A DNA stretch of 43,189 bases, taken from the NCBI GenBank assembly GCA_024276675.1, contig JAJRWT010000075.1, forward strand, positions 1 to 43,189. Direction: 5' to 3'. The DNA comes from Myxococcota bacterium (GTDB lineage: Bacteria; Myxococcota_A; UBA796; JAFGLY01). Positions 9,919 through 17,792 of this stretch are shown piece by piece. How positions within the stretch are numbered: position 1 is the stretch's first letter; every line of letters begins with the position of its first letter. The position numbers and the translations under genes were made by a program. Below the pieces are notes generated by a model. The model did not search any database, was not told the origin of the DNA, and saw only the letters and a program-made list of their open reading frames with translations.

Positions 9919-10770
9919 TCAATCCTGGTTTTTGCCGTCTGCCGTGGAGGCGGGGCTGCCGGGCTTTTCTGGTTTTTCTTCCATGTGTTCGGCATCGGGC
10001 TTGTCGTCGGTCTTCAGCCAGACTTTGAAGTTGCCCCTGGCCTGGTCCAGTTCCATGCCGATGACACCACGGGAGTTCATGTCGCGCAGCAGGGCTGTAA
10101 ACGAGGCATAGCCGTAGTAGCTCTCGGAGAAGCTGGGGTACATTCTTCTGATGGTCTGCTTGATCATGGAGCCCCAGATGACGTCATAGTCGCGTTCCAG
10201 GGCTGCCACCACCTCCAGCAGGCGCTCGGCGCATTCCTCGCTTTTTTTGTCGTCGCCCTTCCTGGTGGCTTTTCGGACGCGCTTCGGCCTGGAGGCTACT
10301 CTCACCAGGTCGTCGTAGAATATGAACTCGTCGCAACTGTTGATGAGCAGTTCGCTGGTTGAGCGCTTGACACCGCAGCCGATGACCAGCTTGTCGTTTT
10401 CCTTCAGCTTGGACACCAGGGGCGAAAAGTCGCTGTCGCCGGATAGAAGGGCAAAAATATCGATATGTTCCTTCTGGTAGCACAGGTCCAGGGCGTCCAC
10501 CACCATGTGGATGTCGGCGCTGTTCTTGCCGCTGGTACGACTCTGTGGGATGTCCACCATCTCGATGCCGGCGGAATGGAATTCGTGCATTATTCCCCGG
10601 TACCTGGTCCAGTCGCAGTAGGCTCGCTTGTAGACTATGCGACCGCGCTCCAGCAGGCGCTTGAGCACGAGCCCGACTTTGAAGGAATCGGAGCCTCGCG
10701 GCAGGTCGCGTACTCCCAGGGCCAGGTTTTCGAAGTCTACGAATACAGCGATCAAAGGCTCTTTTGACAA
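9919..10770 (-). CDS. NYN domain (LabA/DUF88) protein with C-terminal OST-HTH/LOTUS domain
   Basis: This 283-residue cytoplasmic protein has an N-terminal NYN (PIN-like) nuclease fold with all expected acidic residues: FVDFEN (Asp12, Asn15), SADIHMVVDAL (Asp86) and LLSGDSDFSPLV (Asp112, Asp114). A basic linker (SRPKRVRKATRKGDDKK) precedes an OST-HTH/LOTUS domain (about 185-260, LLEVVAALERDYDVIWGSMIK...SFTALLRDMNSRGV), a putative RNA-binding module. Known relatives are predicted or shown to act on RNA. The start is TTG at 10770, since gggag lies 5 nt upstream and the conserved strand begins at residue 6. It overlaps the end of the upstream membrane-protein gene by 19 bp, so translation is probably coupled. 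Confidence 0.9.
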   Translation of the reverse strand: MSKEPLIAVFVDFENLALGVRDLPRGSDSFKVGLVLKRLLERGRIVYKRAYCDWTRYRGIMHEFHSAGIEMVDIPQSRTSGKNSADIHMVVDALDLCYQKEHIDIFALLSGDSDFSPLVSKLKENDKLVIGCGVKRSTSELLINSCDEFIFYDDLVRVASRPKRVRKATRKGDDKKSEECAERLLEVVAALERDYDVIWGSMIKQTIRRMYPSFSESYYGYASFTALLRDMNSRGVIGMELDQARGNFKVWLKTDDKPDAEHMEEKPEKPGSPASTADGKNQD

Positions 10771-12860
10771 GATTTCTCCCTTATTTGTTGGTGCCTGGGG
10801 GCCCTGGATGTCGTTTCCGTGCCCCAGGGTGGACGCCTGCCGCGGAGGAGCAGCGCGAGAACCAGCAGGAGGCCTGTAGTCTCTGTGGCCATGGATAGCC
10901 AGTCCACGCCCCTGCGGACGTAGCGGAAACGGAGTTCTCCGTCGGTGATGGGGACCTCCATGACGATCGGGGCAACTCCCCGCGCCGGAGATGCACTTTC
11001 AATCGTGATCTTCTGGCCGTTCATACTGGCCGCCCAACGCTCGTAGTTGGCCACGTATAGCCTAAGGCGAGAGCCGATGCCCGTGCCCGAGAGGGCGAAA
11101 CGCACCTGTTGATCGTTGAATTCCAGGGTTTCCACCTTCGGAGATGGGGCGTCCTGACCGGGCAGCAGCTTGTAGCGGTTGGGTTGGTAGTCCACGAAAC
11201 GGTAGACCAGTATTTCGCCGAAACGGCGGTGGAATTGGAGAGTGGGCCTGTTCAATGCCTGGCGGCTCGCCACGTACTTGACGGACAGGGCGCGGTATAA
11301 CTCGTCGCCCACCAGTCCGGTCACGCCTGAAAAAATACGGCAGGAGGTGAAACCGGACTTGTAGCCGGCGGTCTGGTTGAAGACAGGTGCGGCCATGAAG
11401 TCCTGGTCGTATTCTCGTCCTTCGTAGGCGATCCTGTAGAAGCCTTGCTCCGCCTCGTGCTGCTCCAGTGCCCATCGGTTGAAGATCTGGTACGAGGGCC
11501 ATGTTTCCGAGCTGCCGGAGCAGGGCAGATCCAGCCTCGCGGTGTAGGCCAGGAAGGGTTGCCACCAGGTGAAGGCAGATACCAGCAACGCCAGGGCCGT
11601 GCTCACCGCCAGCGTGGGGCGGGCCATCTTCCGGAACAGGGTGGGCATTTTTTGCCAGCCGGCGAAGCACCACAGGCTCCGCCAGATCTCGTCCAGGGTG
11701 TAGCCTGCCAGCAGGAACAGGCAGGCCTTGGCCGGGATGGTGAAGCGTTGGAACTGGATACGCCCCACCGAGGGGAAGTGCTCCTGGAGTCGGAGGCCGT
11801 AGAGTACGTCGGTGGAGGCGGTCGCCAACAGGATGAGCATGAGCAGAAACAGGAGCGCTGGAGCAAGGCGGCGTCGCAGAAACCCCAGCAGTCCGCCCAG
11901 CAGGCCAGCGTAGATCACCAGGGGAGATGTTCCCGTGAAGAGATCTCCGTTCAGCAGGCCCCGCAGGATGGCGCTGGCGGGGAGCCATGGCTTGCCCACC
12001 GCTTCGGTCCAGCCGTAGCGAGTCCACAGGGGGAGCAACCAGGTGGACGCCACCAGGAAGCAGGTGCCCACGATCCATGCGGACGACAGCAGCAGGGTGC
12101 GGGGAGCCTTTCTGGCTGGGATCAGCAGCAACTTCAACAGCAAGAGGGCCGGCAGGGCCATTAGCAGCAGCAGCAGATCCATGGGATGGGCCAGGATGGA
12201 GGCTCCCAGGAACATGCCGGCCAGGGCGTGATCCCTGGCCCGGTGGCCCTGGAGGGCCTGGAGGAAGAAGCCCAGCCCCAGCAGGAAGAGCGCAAGACCC
12301 AGCCCCTGACCCCAGACACCGGCGCGCACCAGGTAGAGCCATCCGCCCTGCTCATACTCGCCCCTGTCCAGCATCCACAGGAAGGATCCCGCCAGGCCCG
12401 CGGCCAGGCCCATGTGGCGCTGGCCAAAGCGGTAGATGGCCAGGCCGGCAAAGGCGAAGTAGGCCAGGAAGGCCAGGCCGTAGGTCTGCCCCCAGTCCAG
12501 CCGCGCCAGGGTGCCTGCACGAAACATGGCTACCCAGATATCCAACCCCGGGTGGTAGAGATCGCCCGCCGGGTAGCCGAAGAACCAGTAGTCGCTCCAG
12601 CCCGAGAGCCTGCCATTGACGAGGCGGTTTTCCCAGAGATCCCAGGCCTGGTAGAGATGCACCATGTGGTCGGAGGAGACGGGGAACCAGCCGTAGAGCA
12701 GTGGACGGAGCAGGTAGATGGCCAGGCTCAGCACTGCCGTGGCCCCCGCCAGGTGGAGGGCATGCAGTGCCCACTTGTTGCTGGGAGTGCTTTCCCGACG
12801 GCTCCTGGGAGCGCCTTCCCGACGGCTTCCGGGAGCGCCTTCCCGACGGCTCCTGGTCAT
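10752..12860 (-). CDS. Large GT-C/PTPS-related or YfhO-like integral membrane protein
   Basis: This 702-residue protein has about 12 transmembrane segments, an N-terminal extracytoplasmic loop with SSDHMVHLYQAWDLWENRLVNG and WFFGYPAGDLYHPG, and a C-terminal beta-rich periplasmic part (LRLYVANYERWAASMNG...) followed by a last membrane helix. This layout resembles the PTPS-related and YfhO membrane proteins, GT-C-fold candidates in envelope glycan assembly; the exact family is uncertain. The first 26 residues are three copies of an 8-residue Arg-rich unit (SRREGAP plus one residue), encoded by tandem copies of a dispersed repeat. Its ATG overlaps the stop of the decayed arylsulfotransferase gene (ATGA), and its end overlaps the NYN gene. 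Confidence 0.8.
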   Translation of the reverse strand: MTRSRREGAPGSRREGAPRSRRESTPSNKWALHALHLAGATAVLSLAIYLLRPLLYGWFPVSSDHMVHLYQAWDLWENRLVNGRLSGWSDYWFFGYPAGDLYHPGLDIWVAMFRAGTLARLDWGQTYGLAFLAYFAFAGLAIYRFGQRHMGLAAGLAGSFLWMLDRGEYEQGGWLYLVRAGVWGQGLGLALFLLGLGFFLQALQGHRARDHALAGMFLGASILAHPMDLLLLLMALPALLLLKLLLIPARKAPRTLLLSSAWIVGTCFLVASTWLLPLWTRYGWTEAVGKPWLPASAILRGLLNGDLFTGTSPLVIYAGLLGGLLGFLRRRLAPALLFLLMLILLATASTDVLYGLRLQEHFPSVGRIQFQRFTIPAKACLFLLAGYTLDEIWRSLWCFAGWQKMPTLFRKMARPTLAVSTALALLVSAFTWWQPFLAYTARLDLPCSGSSETWPSYQIFNRWALEQHEAEQGFYRIAYEGREYDQDFMAAPVFNQTAGYKSGFTSCRIFSGVTGLVGDELYRALSVKYVASRQALNRPTLQFHRRFGEILVYRFVDYQPNRYKLLPGQDAPSPKVETLEFNDQQVRFALSGTGIGSRLRLYVANYERWAASMNGQKITIESASPARGVAPIVMEVPITDGELRFRYVRRGVDWLSMATETTGLLLVLALLLRGRRPPWGTETTSRAPRHQQIREKSCQKSL
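12783..12854. repeat. Three tandem 24-bp repeats matching the dispersed GGAGCCGTCGGGAA element
   Basis: Copies at 12783-12806, 12807-12830 and 12831-12854 differ at only a few positions. On the minus strand each contains gccgtcgggaa preceded by agga or ggaa. They encode the Arg-rich N-terminus of the 702-residue membrane protein immediately after its start codon. The unit matches the terminal sequence of the 205-bp element at 31723-31927. Confidence 0.85.
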
Positions 12861-13260
12861 TCTGTTTCCGGATAGAGGCTATCGTGGCTGCTGCTGTAGC
12901 CGAAGCCAGCGCCCACCTGGGTCTGCACCGCCCAGATTTCTTCTCCTGCCGGGGTCAGTTCCTCGATGCGCCCGGCCATGCTCCTGTTGGCCAGGACATT
13001 CCCGTTCCAGAGTCGGTTGACTCTTCCTGGGAGATTTCGTGTGAGCGCCACGGTGGCATGGACGCGGTGTCGTAGTCGAAGTCGTTGGAATCGCCACCCA
13101 GAGTTGAACATCTTCGCCTTCCCGTGAGATCTTCACGATTTTGTAGAGCCCTTTGTCTTTTTTCCTGCTGGAACGGTGTTGTAGACGGCTCCGGAGCCGT
13201 CTTGGGCCATTTGGGGGTGGAGAGCCCGGCTCCCTTCTTCCAGCAGGGTGTATGTTATCC
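12857..13260 (-). pseudogene. Decayed arylsulfotransferase-like gene (C-terminal part, frameshifted)
   Basis: The last piece encodes RLWNGNVLANRSMAG then RIEELTPAGEEIWAVQ, ending in a stop at 12857. It aligns with the C-terminus of the intact gene at 8379-9761 (RLDNGNTLVNFGSAG, LLREVTPEGDVVWELQ). Upstream pieces lie in other frames: LHPQMAQDGSGAVYNTVPAG, then KGLYKIVKISREGEDVQLWV after a shift at an A6 run near 13160, then GGDSNDFDYDTASMPPW after a second shift. At least two frameshifts separate them, so no full protein can be made. The stop overlaps the start of the membrane-protein gene by ATGA, suggesting the intact gene once headed this operon. Sequencing indels at the homopolymer are an alternative explanation. 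No clear homology is visible upstream, to 13494. Confidence 0.6.
13183..13202. repeat. 20-bp perfect palindrome
   Basis: The sequence agacggctcc/ggagccgtct has no loop and lies inside the decayed arylsulfotransferase-like gene, where it encodes QDGSGAV on the minus strand. Its arms share GGAGCCGTC with the dispersed repeat family. It is not followed by a T-tract. Confidence 0.6.
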
Positions 13261-13494
13261 GATGCCAATAACTTCGAGTATGGCAGCGAGCTTTTTGCCC
13301 AGAGCGGCGCTGCACGAGCCTCGCTCCGTCGTCGTTGCAGAGTTGCAGAGGAGCCAGGCCCCACCCGTTTCCAGGACGGGGTGGGCGCGATACATGGTGT
13401 ACGAGGACTGTCATCACCACGGATCTCTCCCCACACCCAGGACAATCGCCATGCTCTTTCGCAACGGACCACGGCCATCGCAGGGAGACCGCCG

Positions 13495-14553
13495 GTGAGG
13501 CTGGCCAGTCCCATGATGCTGCGCCTGGGCATCGAGTCCCTGCGGAACGCCCCTTTTCCGCGGAGAGGCGGCCAGGTGGAGCCCGCGGTGGTCATCTGGG
13601 TGCTTGGCAACAGGTGCATCTTTCGATGCAGGCATTGCCGGTCATGGCACGATTCACACCCCGGCGAGCCCGCTGCTATCATGCACATCGCCCGTGAGAT
13701 TGCAAGATCCCGCTGCCGAATGGTGGTGCTCTCAGGGGGTGAGCCCCTGCTGGTTCCCAACCTGTACCAGGTAATCGCTCTGCTCAAGAGCGCCGGCAAG
13801 TTCGTGTCCCTGAACACCAATGGCTATTTATTGGAGCAACACGCCCGGACCCTTCTCAAGCTGGGGGTGAATGCCGTCACGGTGAGCCTGGACTCGGTGG
13901 AACCTGCCGTCCACGACGCCATCAGGGTCCACCAGGGTGCGTTCGATGGTGCCCTGAGGGGCCTGCGCCGCCTGCACTCCGCGCGTCGTGGCTCCCGGCC
14001 CCGGCTGGTGGTGCGCGGCGTGATCATGAAAGACAACCTGGATTCGCTCCACGGCTACGTGGACGCCTTCAAGCACGTGGCCGACGACATCGGCCTACAG
14101 CCCATCCACGACCACGAAAAAACCAGCGCCCACCAGGTCACCGAGCCGGCGACACTCCTGGACCCCAGCGACGAAGCGCGGGTCCGCCAGTTGGTGGGCA
14201 GCTTGACCAGGCAATATCCGGAGCTGGACAACGGCTTCTATCGGAACATACCTCGCTTCCTGTTCCACCCGGAACAGATGGAGCGCCTGGCCCTGGAGCA
14301 CTGTTTCCCCATCCTGCTCATGGCGCTCTCTGTCAACGCCGATGGTTCCTGCTGGTCCTGCACCCGCGAGATAGGCAACCTGCTGTCCCAGGGCGTCCCC
14401 GATGTCTGGAGCAGTGAGTCACGGCGCGGATTCTTGAACGACCTGTTGGAACGTGGAACCTGTCGACATCCCTGTTGGCTCCACAGCAGTGTGCTGTCCT
14501 CCCCGTGGCCGGGCCGGCTGCTGCTGAAGGCGCTGCGCTCCGGGGGCAGGTGA
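13495..14553 (+). CDS. Radical SAM protein with SPASM-like C-terminal cysteines
   Basis: This protein of about 352 residues carries the radical SAM cluster motif C-x3-C-x2-C (CIFRCRHC, Cys41/45/48) and the SAM-contact motif VVLSGGEPLL around residue 80. A cysteine-rich C-terminus follows (EHCFPILLMAL, GSCWSCTREIGN, GTCRHPCW), resembling a SPASM or twitch region holding auxiliary Fe-S clusters. Such enzymes modify peptides, sugars or small molecules by radical chemistry; the substrate here is unknown. I chose GTG 13495 because agggag lies 7 nt upstream; ATG 13513 or 13516 are alternatives. An aminotransferase gene starts 9 bp after its stop, so the two likely act in one pathway. No recognisable precursor peptide lies nearby. 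Confidence 0.85.
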   Translation: MRLASPMMLRLGIESLRNAPFPRRGGQVEPAVVIWVLGNRCIFRCRHCRSWHDSHPGEPAAIMHIAREIARSRCRMVVLSGGEPLLVPNLYQVIALLKSAGKFVSLNTNGYLLEQHARTLLKLGVNAVTVSLDSVEPAVHDAIRVHQGAFDGALRGLRRLHSARRGSRPRLVVRGVIMKDNLDSLHGYVDAFKHVADDIGLQPIHDHEKTSAHQVTEPATLLDPSDEARVRQLVGSLTRQYPELDNGFYRNIPRFLFHPEQMERLALEHCFPILLMALSVNADGSCWSCTREIGNLLSQGVPDVWSSESRRGFLNDLLERGTCRHPCWLHSSVLSSPWPGRLLLKALRSGGR

Positions 14554-14561
14554 CCTTGAAG

Positions 14562-15944
14562 ATGGCAATTCCCCGGGGCTACCTGTACCATTCGCTCGCA
14601 TTCGATCTGCGTAGCCTGGCGATGCTTCCCTTTTCGGCCCTGGACGATCCCGCGGTTCTGGCGTCGTTCGAGTCAAACCTGGCCGCTTTCCTGGGGTCCA
14701 GGTACGCCGTGGCCCTTCCCATGGCTCGCAGCGCCGTGTACCTGGCCCTCAAGGCGCGAGCCCTGCCCAAGGGATCGCGCATCATCATGCCGCCCATCAC
14801 CATATCCGAGATGATGGACGTCGTGCTGGTTCTGGGCCTGGAGCCCGTGTTCGTGGACCTGGAACTGGAGACCTTCTGTTTCGACACCAACGCCCTGAAA
14901 AAGGCCATCACCTCCGACACCTCGGCCATGCTGCTCACCTTTCTCTACGGCCTGGTGCCCGACATGCCGACCTTACTGGGAATTGCCCGCGAAGCCGGGC
15001 TCTTCGTGGTGGAGGACTTTTCCCACAACCTGGGCGCTCGCTGCCGTGGCAGGGCCCTGGGAACCTTCGGCGACGTAGGGGTCTACAGCTCTTCGACCAT
15101 CAAGACGCTGGACACCTTCGGCGGTGGACTGTTGTTTTCAGATGACGATGGCCTGGTGGACGGGATCCGCCGCCTTGCCGCGGAGCTTCCCAGGCAGGGG
15201 CGCCGCCGCCGATTGGCCCTTAGGATCCTGGAATCCACGGCCAAGAACATCGCCACCATGGAGCCTGTTTTCAGCGGGGCCACCTTTCCCCTGCTGCGTT
15301 GGAGCCGGGCTGGCCACCCAGTCCTGTACCGCCTGCTCTCGGGAGCCGGAATGCCAGGGAAGGCGCCCGCCAATACACTGCCCGATTCCTGGAGACAGGC
15401 CTATTCCGCCTTCCAGGCCAGCGCCGGCCTGGCTCTGCTGCCGGGCCTCCGTGCCGACGACGCAAGGCGTAGAAGAAATACGGAGTTGCTCCTGGACGCC
15501 CTCTCCGACACCGACCTCTGCCTTCCCCGGGAGCTACCCCACCGGCGAAACGTGTACTGGCAGCTTCTGGTCCTCTGTGACCAGGCGGCTGCGCTACAGG
15601 ATGCACTGGCCCGACACGGGGTGGATAGCGCCACCAGCAACCTGGACCTGCTGTCCGAGTCGCCTCTCTACCCCAGGTATCGGCGGGCAACCCCCAGGGC
15701 CAGGTACATCAAGGACCACGGCGTCTTTCTGCCGGTTCACCCGCGCCTCTCCACCAGGCAGGTGGCCTTCGTTGCAAGTGCCCTGCGCCGCTCCTGTCGG
15801 GAACTGTGTGCCTCGGGCCTCTGCCCAGGTAGTCTCCGGGCCTGCCCGGCCCGCCGACGGCTCCAGGGCAACCCGCCCAGCAGCACGCGGGCAGCAGCCG
15901 TGGATGAGCCGCTGTCGGATGCCGGCTCGACGGGTTGCTGCTGA
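14562..15944 (+). CDS. DegT/DnrJ/EryC1/StrS-type PLP aminotransferase with unusual tail
   Basis: This 460-residue protein belongs to the PLP-dependent sugar aminotransferase/AHBA synthase superfamily. Substrate and cofactor features are present: the AVALPMARSAVYLAL block, VVEDFSHNLGA with the PLP-pyridine Asp152, and STIKTLDTFGGG with the likely Schiff-base Lys181. The more usual SFH-x-x-K motif is replaced by YSSSTIK. The family normally makes amino-sugars for surface glycans or antibiotics. The start is ATG 14562, preceded by aggtga 8 nt upstream; a GTG at 14550 overlapping the previous stop is an alternative. After about residue 410 the sequence becomes a Cys/Arg/Pro-rich tail of about 45 residues that contains a copy of the dispersed repeat (15854-15869) and is probably not part of the fold. 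Confidence 0.87.
   Translation: MAIPRGYLYHSLAFDLRSLAMLPFSALDDPAVLASFESNLAAFLGSRYAVALPMARSAVYLALKARALPKGSRIIMPPITISEMMDVVLVLGLEPVFVDLELETFCFDTNALKKAITSDTSAMLLTFLYGLVPDMPTLLGIAREAGLFVVEDFSHNLGARCRGRALGTFGDVGVYSSSTIKTLDTFGGGLLFSDDDGLVDGIRRLAAELPRQGRRRRLALRILESTAKNIATMEPVFSGATFPLLRWSRAGHPVLYRLLSGAGMPGKAPANTLPDSWRQAYSAFQASAGLALLPGLRADDARRRRNTELLLDALSDTDLCLPRELPHRRNVYWQLLVLCDQAAALQDALARHGVDSATSNLDLLSESPLYPRYRRATPRARYIKDHGVFLPVHPRLSTRQVAFVASALRRSCRELCASGLCPGSLRACPARRRLQGNPPSSTRAAAVDEPLSDAGSTGCC
15854..15869. repeat. 16-bp copy of dispersed repeat in the DegT gene tail
   Basis: The plus strand reads ccgacggctccagggc, whose reverse complement gccctggagccgtcgg is identical to 34269-34284. It lies in the codons of the extra C-terminal tail of the aminotransferase. 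Confidence 0.6.
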
Positions 15945-15961
15945 TCGGCAATTTTCAAACT

Positions 15962-17626
15962 CTACGCGCTGGCCGCCGAGCCCAGGCCCTTGGAGGCGAG
16001 GTCCACCGTGGTCTTTCCCAGGGAGTCGCAGAATTCCTGCTCCATGTCCGCCTGGGCTTCTTCCATGCTCTTGCCTTCGGCCAGGGACTGGGCGCCCTTG
16101 GTGGCCGCATCGAAGATGGGGTCCAGCACCAGGGTGGAGACGGTGTCGCCCACGTACTTGGAGACTATGTCCCCGAGGCAGTCCTTGATGCCGTCGGCGA
16201 AGCCTTCGATGGCGCCTTCCACGAGTCCGTCCATGGCGGCGTCCAGGATGGCGTCGGTGTCGATTCCATCCAGGGCTTCCGAAAGGGAGATGTCCGGATC
16301 CACCAGGTCGCCGGCAAACTCCAGGGCCTCTCCGGCCGCGGCGGACACGGCCTCCTCCGCCGCCTTGCTGGCCCCACCCTTCACGGTCTCCAGAGCCACC
16401 TTGGCTGCCTGGGTCGCCACTGTCTTTGCCACCTGGCTTCCAGCCAGGCTCTCGGCAGTCCCGACCACTGTGGAGCCCACTGCACTGGCGGCGGAAAGCA
16501 GGTAGGGAGCAGCGACGATGCTTCCCATCAGCACCACGGACACCACGGCCAGGTCCCTGGTGATCTCTGCGGCGAATGTGGCGTTCTCAGAACTGGACTG
16601 GAAGCCCGTGAGGTACTCGTTGAAGGCCCCGCGCTGCCGGGATGCCTCGTCCATGGCCTGCTGGTAGGCTCGTATGGCCATCTCGGTCTGCAAGGCCAGC
16701 TCCTTGAGGGTGTCCGGGCTGACGCTGATGGCCAGCGCGGCGGCGAACTCGCTGGCCGCCTGGTCCCAGTACGCCACCACCTCTTCCCAACGCGCCGGTT
16801 CCACGGCGTCCTGGCTGTTGAAGAGATCCACCACGCGCCCGAAGAAGCCCCTCTCCGAGAACCACTGCTCTTCACGTTGCTGTGCCGATTCTGCCAGGCT
16901 CTCCTGGGCTGGAACCGAATCGGCGTATCGCTGGGCCCGTTCGTAGATGTCGGCACCCAGCTCCGCCACGCTGAGGCCGTCCAGGTCCTTGTCGGAAGAC
17001 TGGAAGACGTAGTCTTGGGCTCCCCCGTCCACCTGGGCCGAGGTGTCGGCTTCGTATTCCCCGCCCTGGGAAGCTGCGGCGTCGTCCTGCAGCACCGAAG
17101 ACCCGCTGGCCTGGGCCAGGTCGCCGCCGGATGCGTCGGAGAGCGCCTCGCCCTCCACCTGGGCTCCCCCGTCCACCTGGGCCGAGGTGTCGGCCTCGTA
17201 TTCCCCGCCCTGGGAAGCTGCGGCGCCGTCCTGCAGCACCGGCAACCCACTCACCTGCGCCAGATCACTGCCGGATGCCTCGGAGACCGCCTCGCCCTCC
17301 GCCTGGGCTCCCTCGGACCAGTTTTCCGTCCCTGGCGTCTCTTCCGTCGTGCCGGAGTCGCCCTGGTCGCCCTGCTCCTGCTCCAGGCCGGACAGGTAGT
17401 CGAGCCCCTCGTCCAGCGCCAGCCAACGGTCGACTTCCTGCTGGTCGGAATACCAGGGCTCCGCGCTGCTGGTTTGTTCCTGTTCCTGTTCCTGTTCCCG
17501 TCGGGGAGGGGGGCGTGTCGGGGCTGGCGGCCGGCGTGGCCGCTTTCTTGCTGGGACGCGCCCGCGCTTCCTGGGCCTGGATTCCCCGGGGGCTGTTCTC
17601 TGTGGACTTTCCTGTAGCTCTTGCAT
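15962..17626 (-). CDS. Uncharacterised 554-residue protein with duplicated acidic module and hydrophobic core
   Basis: I recognise no family. There is no signal peptide. Residues 15-50 are Arg/Pro-rich and end in an EQEQEQEQ run. Residues 55-105 are acidic (PWYSDQQEVDRWLALDEGLDYL). Residues 107-154 and 155-202 are near-identical copies of a 48-residue acidic module containing LQDDAAASQGGEYEADTS. A helical region follows (SERGFFGRVVDLFNSQ, DQAASEFAAALAISV). About residues 360-400 form an Ala/Val-rich hydrophobic stretch (DLAVVSVVLMGSIVAAPYLL), then a long amphipathic Ala-rich segment. The start is well supported by gggaggt 8 nt upstream. The layout recalls large secreted effector or polymorphic-toxin N-terminal regions, but no toxin domain is visible. 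Its end lies 17 bp from the convergent aminotransferase gene. Confidence 0.75.
   Translation of the reverse strand: MQELQESPQRTAPGESRPRKRGRVPARKRPRRPPAPTRPPPRREQEQEQEQTSSAEPWYSDQQEVDRWLALDEGLDYLSGLEQEQGDQGDSGTTEETPGTENWSEGAQAEGEAVSEASGSDLAQVSGLPVLQDGAAASQGGEYEADTSAQVDGGAQVEGEALSDASGGDLAQASGSSVLQDDAAASQGGEYEADTSAQVDGGAQDYVFQSSDKDLDGLSVAELGADIYERAQRYADSVPAQESLAESAQQREEQWFSERGFFGRVVDLFNSQDAVEPARWEEVVAYWDQAASEFAAALAISVSPDTLKELALQTEMAIRAYQQAMDEASRQRGAFNEYLTGFQSSSENATFAAEITRDLAVVSVVLMGSIVAAPYLLSAASAVGSTVVGTAESLAGSQVAKTVATQAAKVALETVKGGASKAAEEAVSAAAGEALEFAGDLVDPDISLSEALDGIDTDAILDAAMDGLVEGAIEGFADGIKDCLGDIVSKYVGDTVSTLVLDPIFDAATKGAQSLAEGKSMEEAQADMEQEFCDSLGKTTVDLASKGLGSAASA
17021..17308. repeat. 144-bp tandem duplication within coding sequence
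   Basis: The units 17165-17308 and 17021-17164 encode the two 48-residue modules of the 554-residue protein. Nucleotide similarity is high and in frame, with blocks such as ctgggctcccccgtccacct present in both copies. Confidence 0.85.
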
Positions 17627-17748
17627 GACCCGACCTCCCGTGGGCGCTCCGTGAGGGGGAGCGCCGTCGGATCTGGGTACAGCAAGAGCCGAGCCACACT
17701 GTGGTTATAGCTTCAAAGGGCACTTTCACCGATTGTGGCTGTGCGGGG

Positions 17749-17782
17749 CGTCGAAATTCGACGAAAAGCGTCGAACTTCGAC
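17749..17782. promoter_or_regulatory. Tandem near-palindromes, possible operator or REP-like element
   Basis: Two adjacent palindromes, cgtcgaaattcgacg (17749-17763) and gtcgaacttcgac (17770-17782), lie in the 166-bp gap upstream of the 554-residue protein gene and downstream of the MopE lipoprotein gene. Their spacing of about 20 bp is close to two helical turns, which would suit a dimeric regulator. The shared CGTCGAAAT also resembles the hairpin at 640-675, so a repeat-family origin is equally possible. No T-tract follows. Confidence 0.4.
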
Positions 17783-17792
17783 ACCCGGTGGT

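Noticed and set aside
13183..13202. Intrinsic terminator
   Set aside because: The 20-bp palindrome has no following T-tract and lies inside former coding sequence.
12879..13820. 313-codon minus-strand open frame across the decayed gene and radical SAM start
   Set aside because: Only a short internal piece (KGLYKIVKISREGEDVQLWV) looks genuine; the rest is out of frame or antisense.
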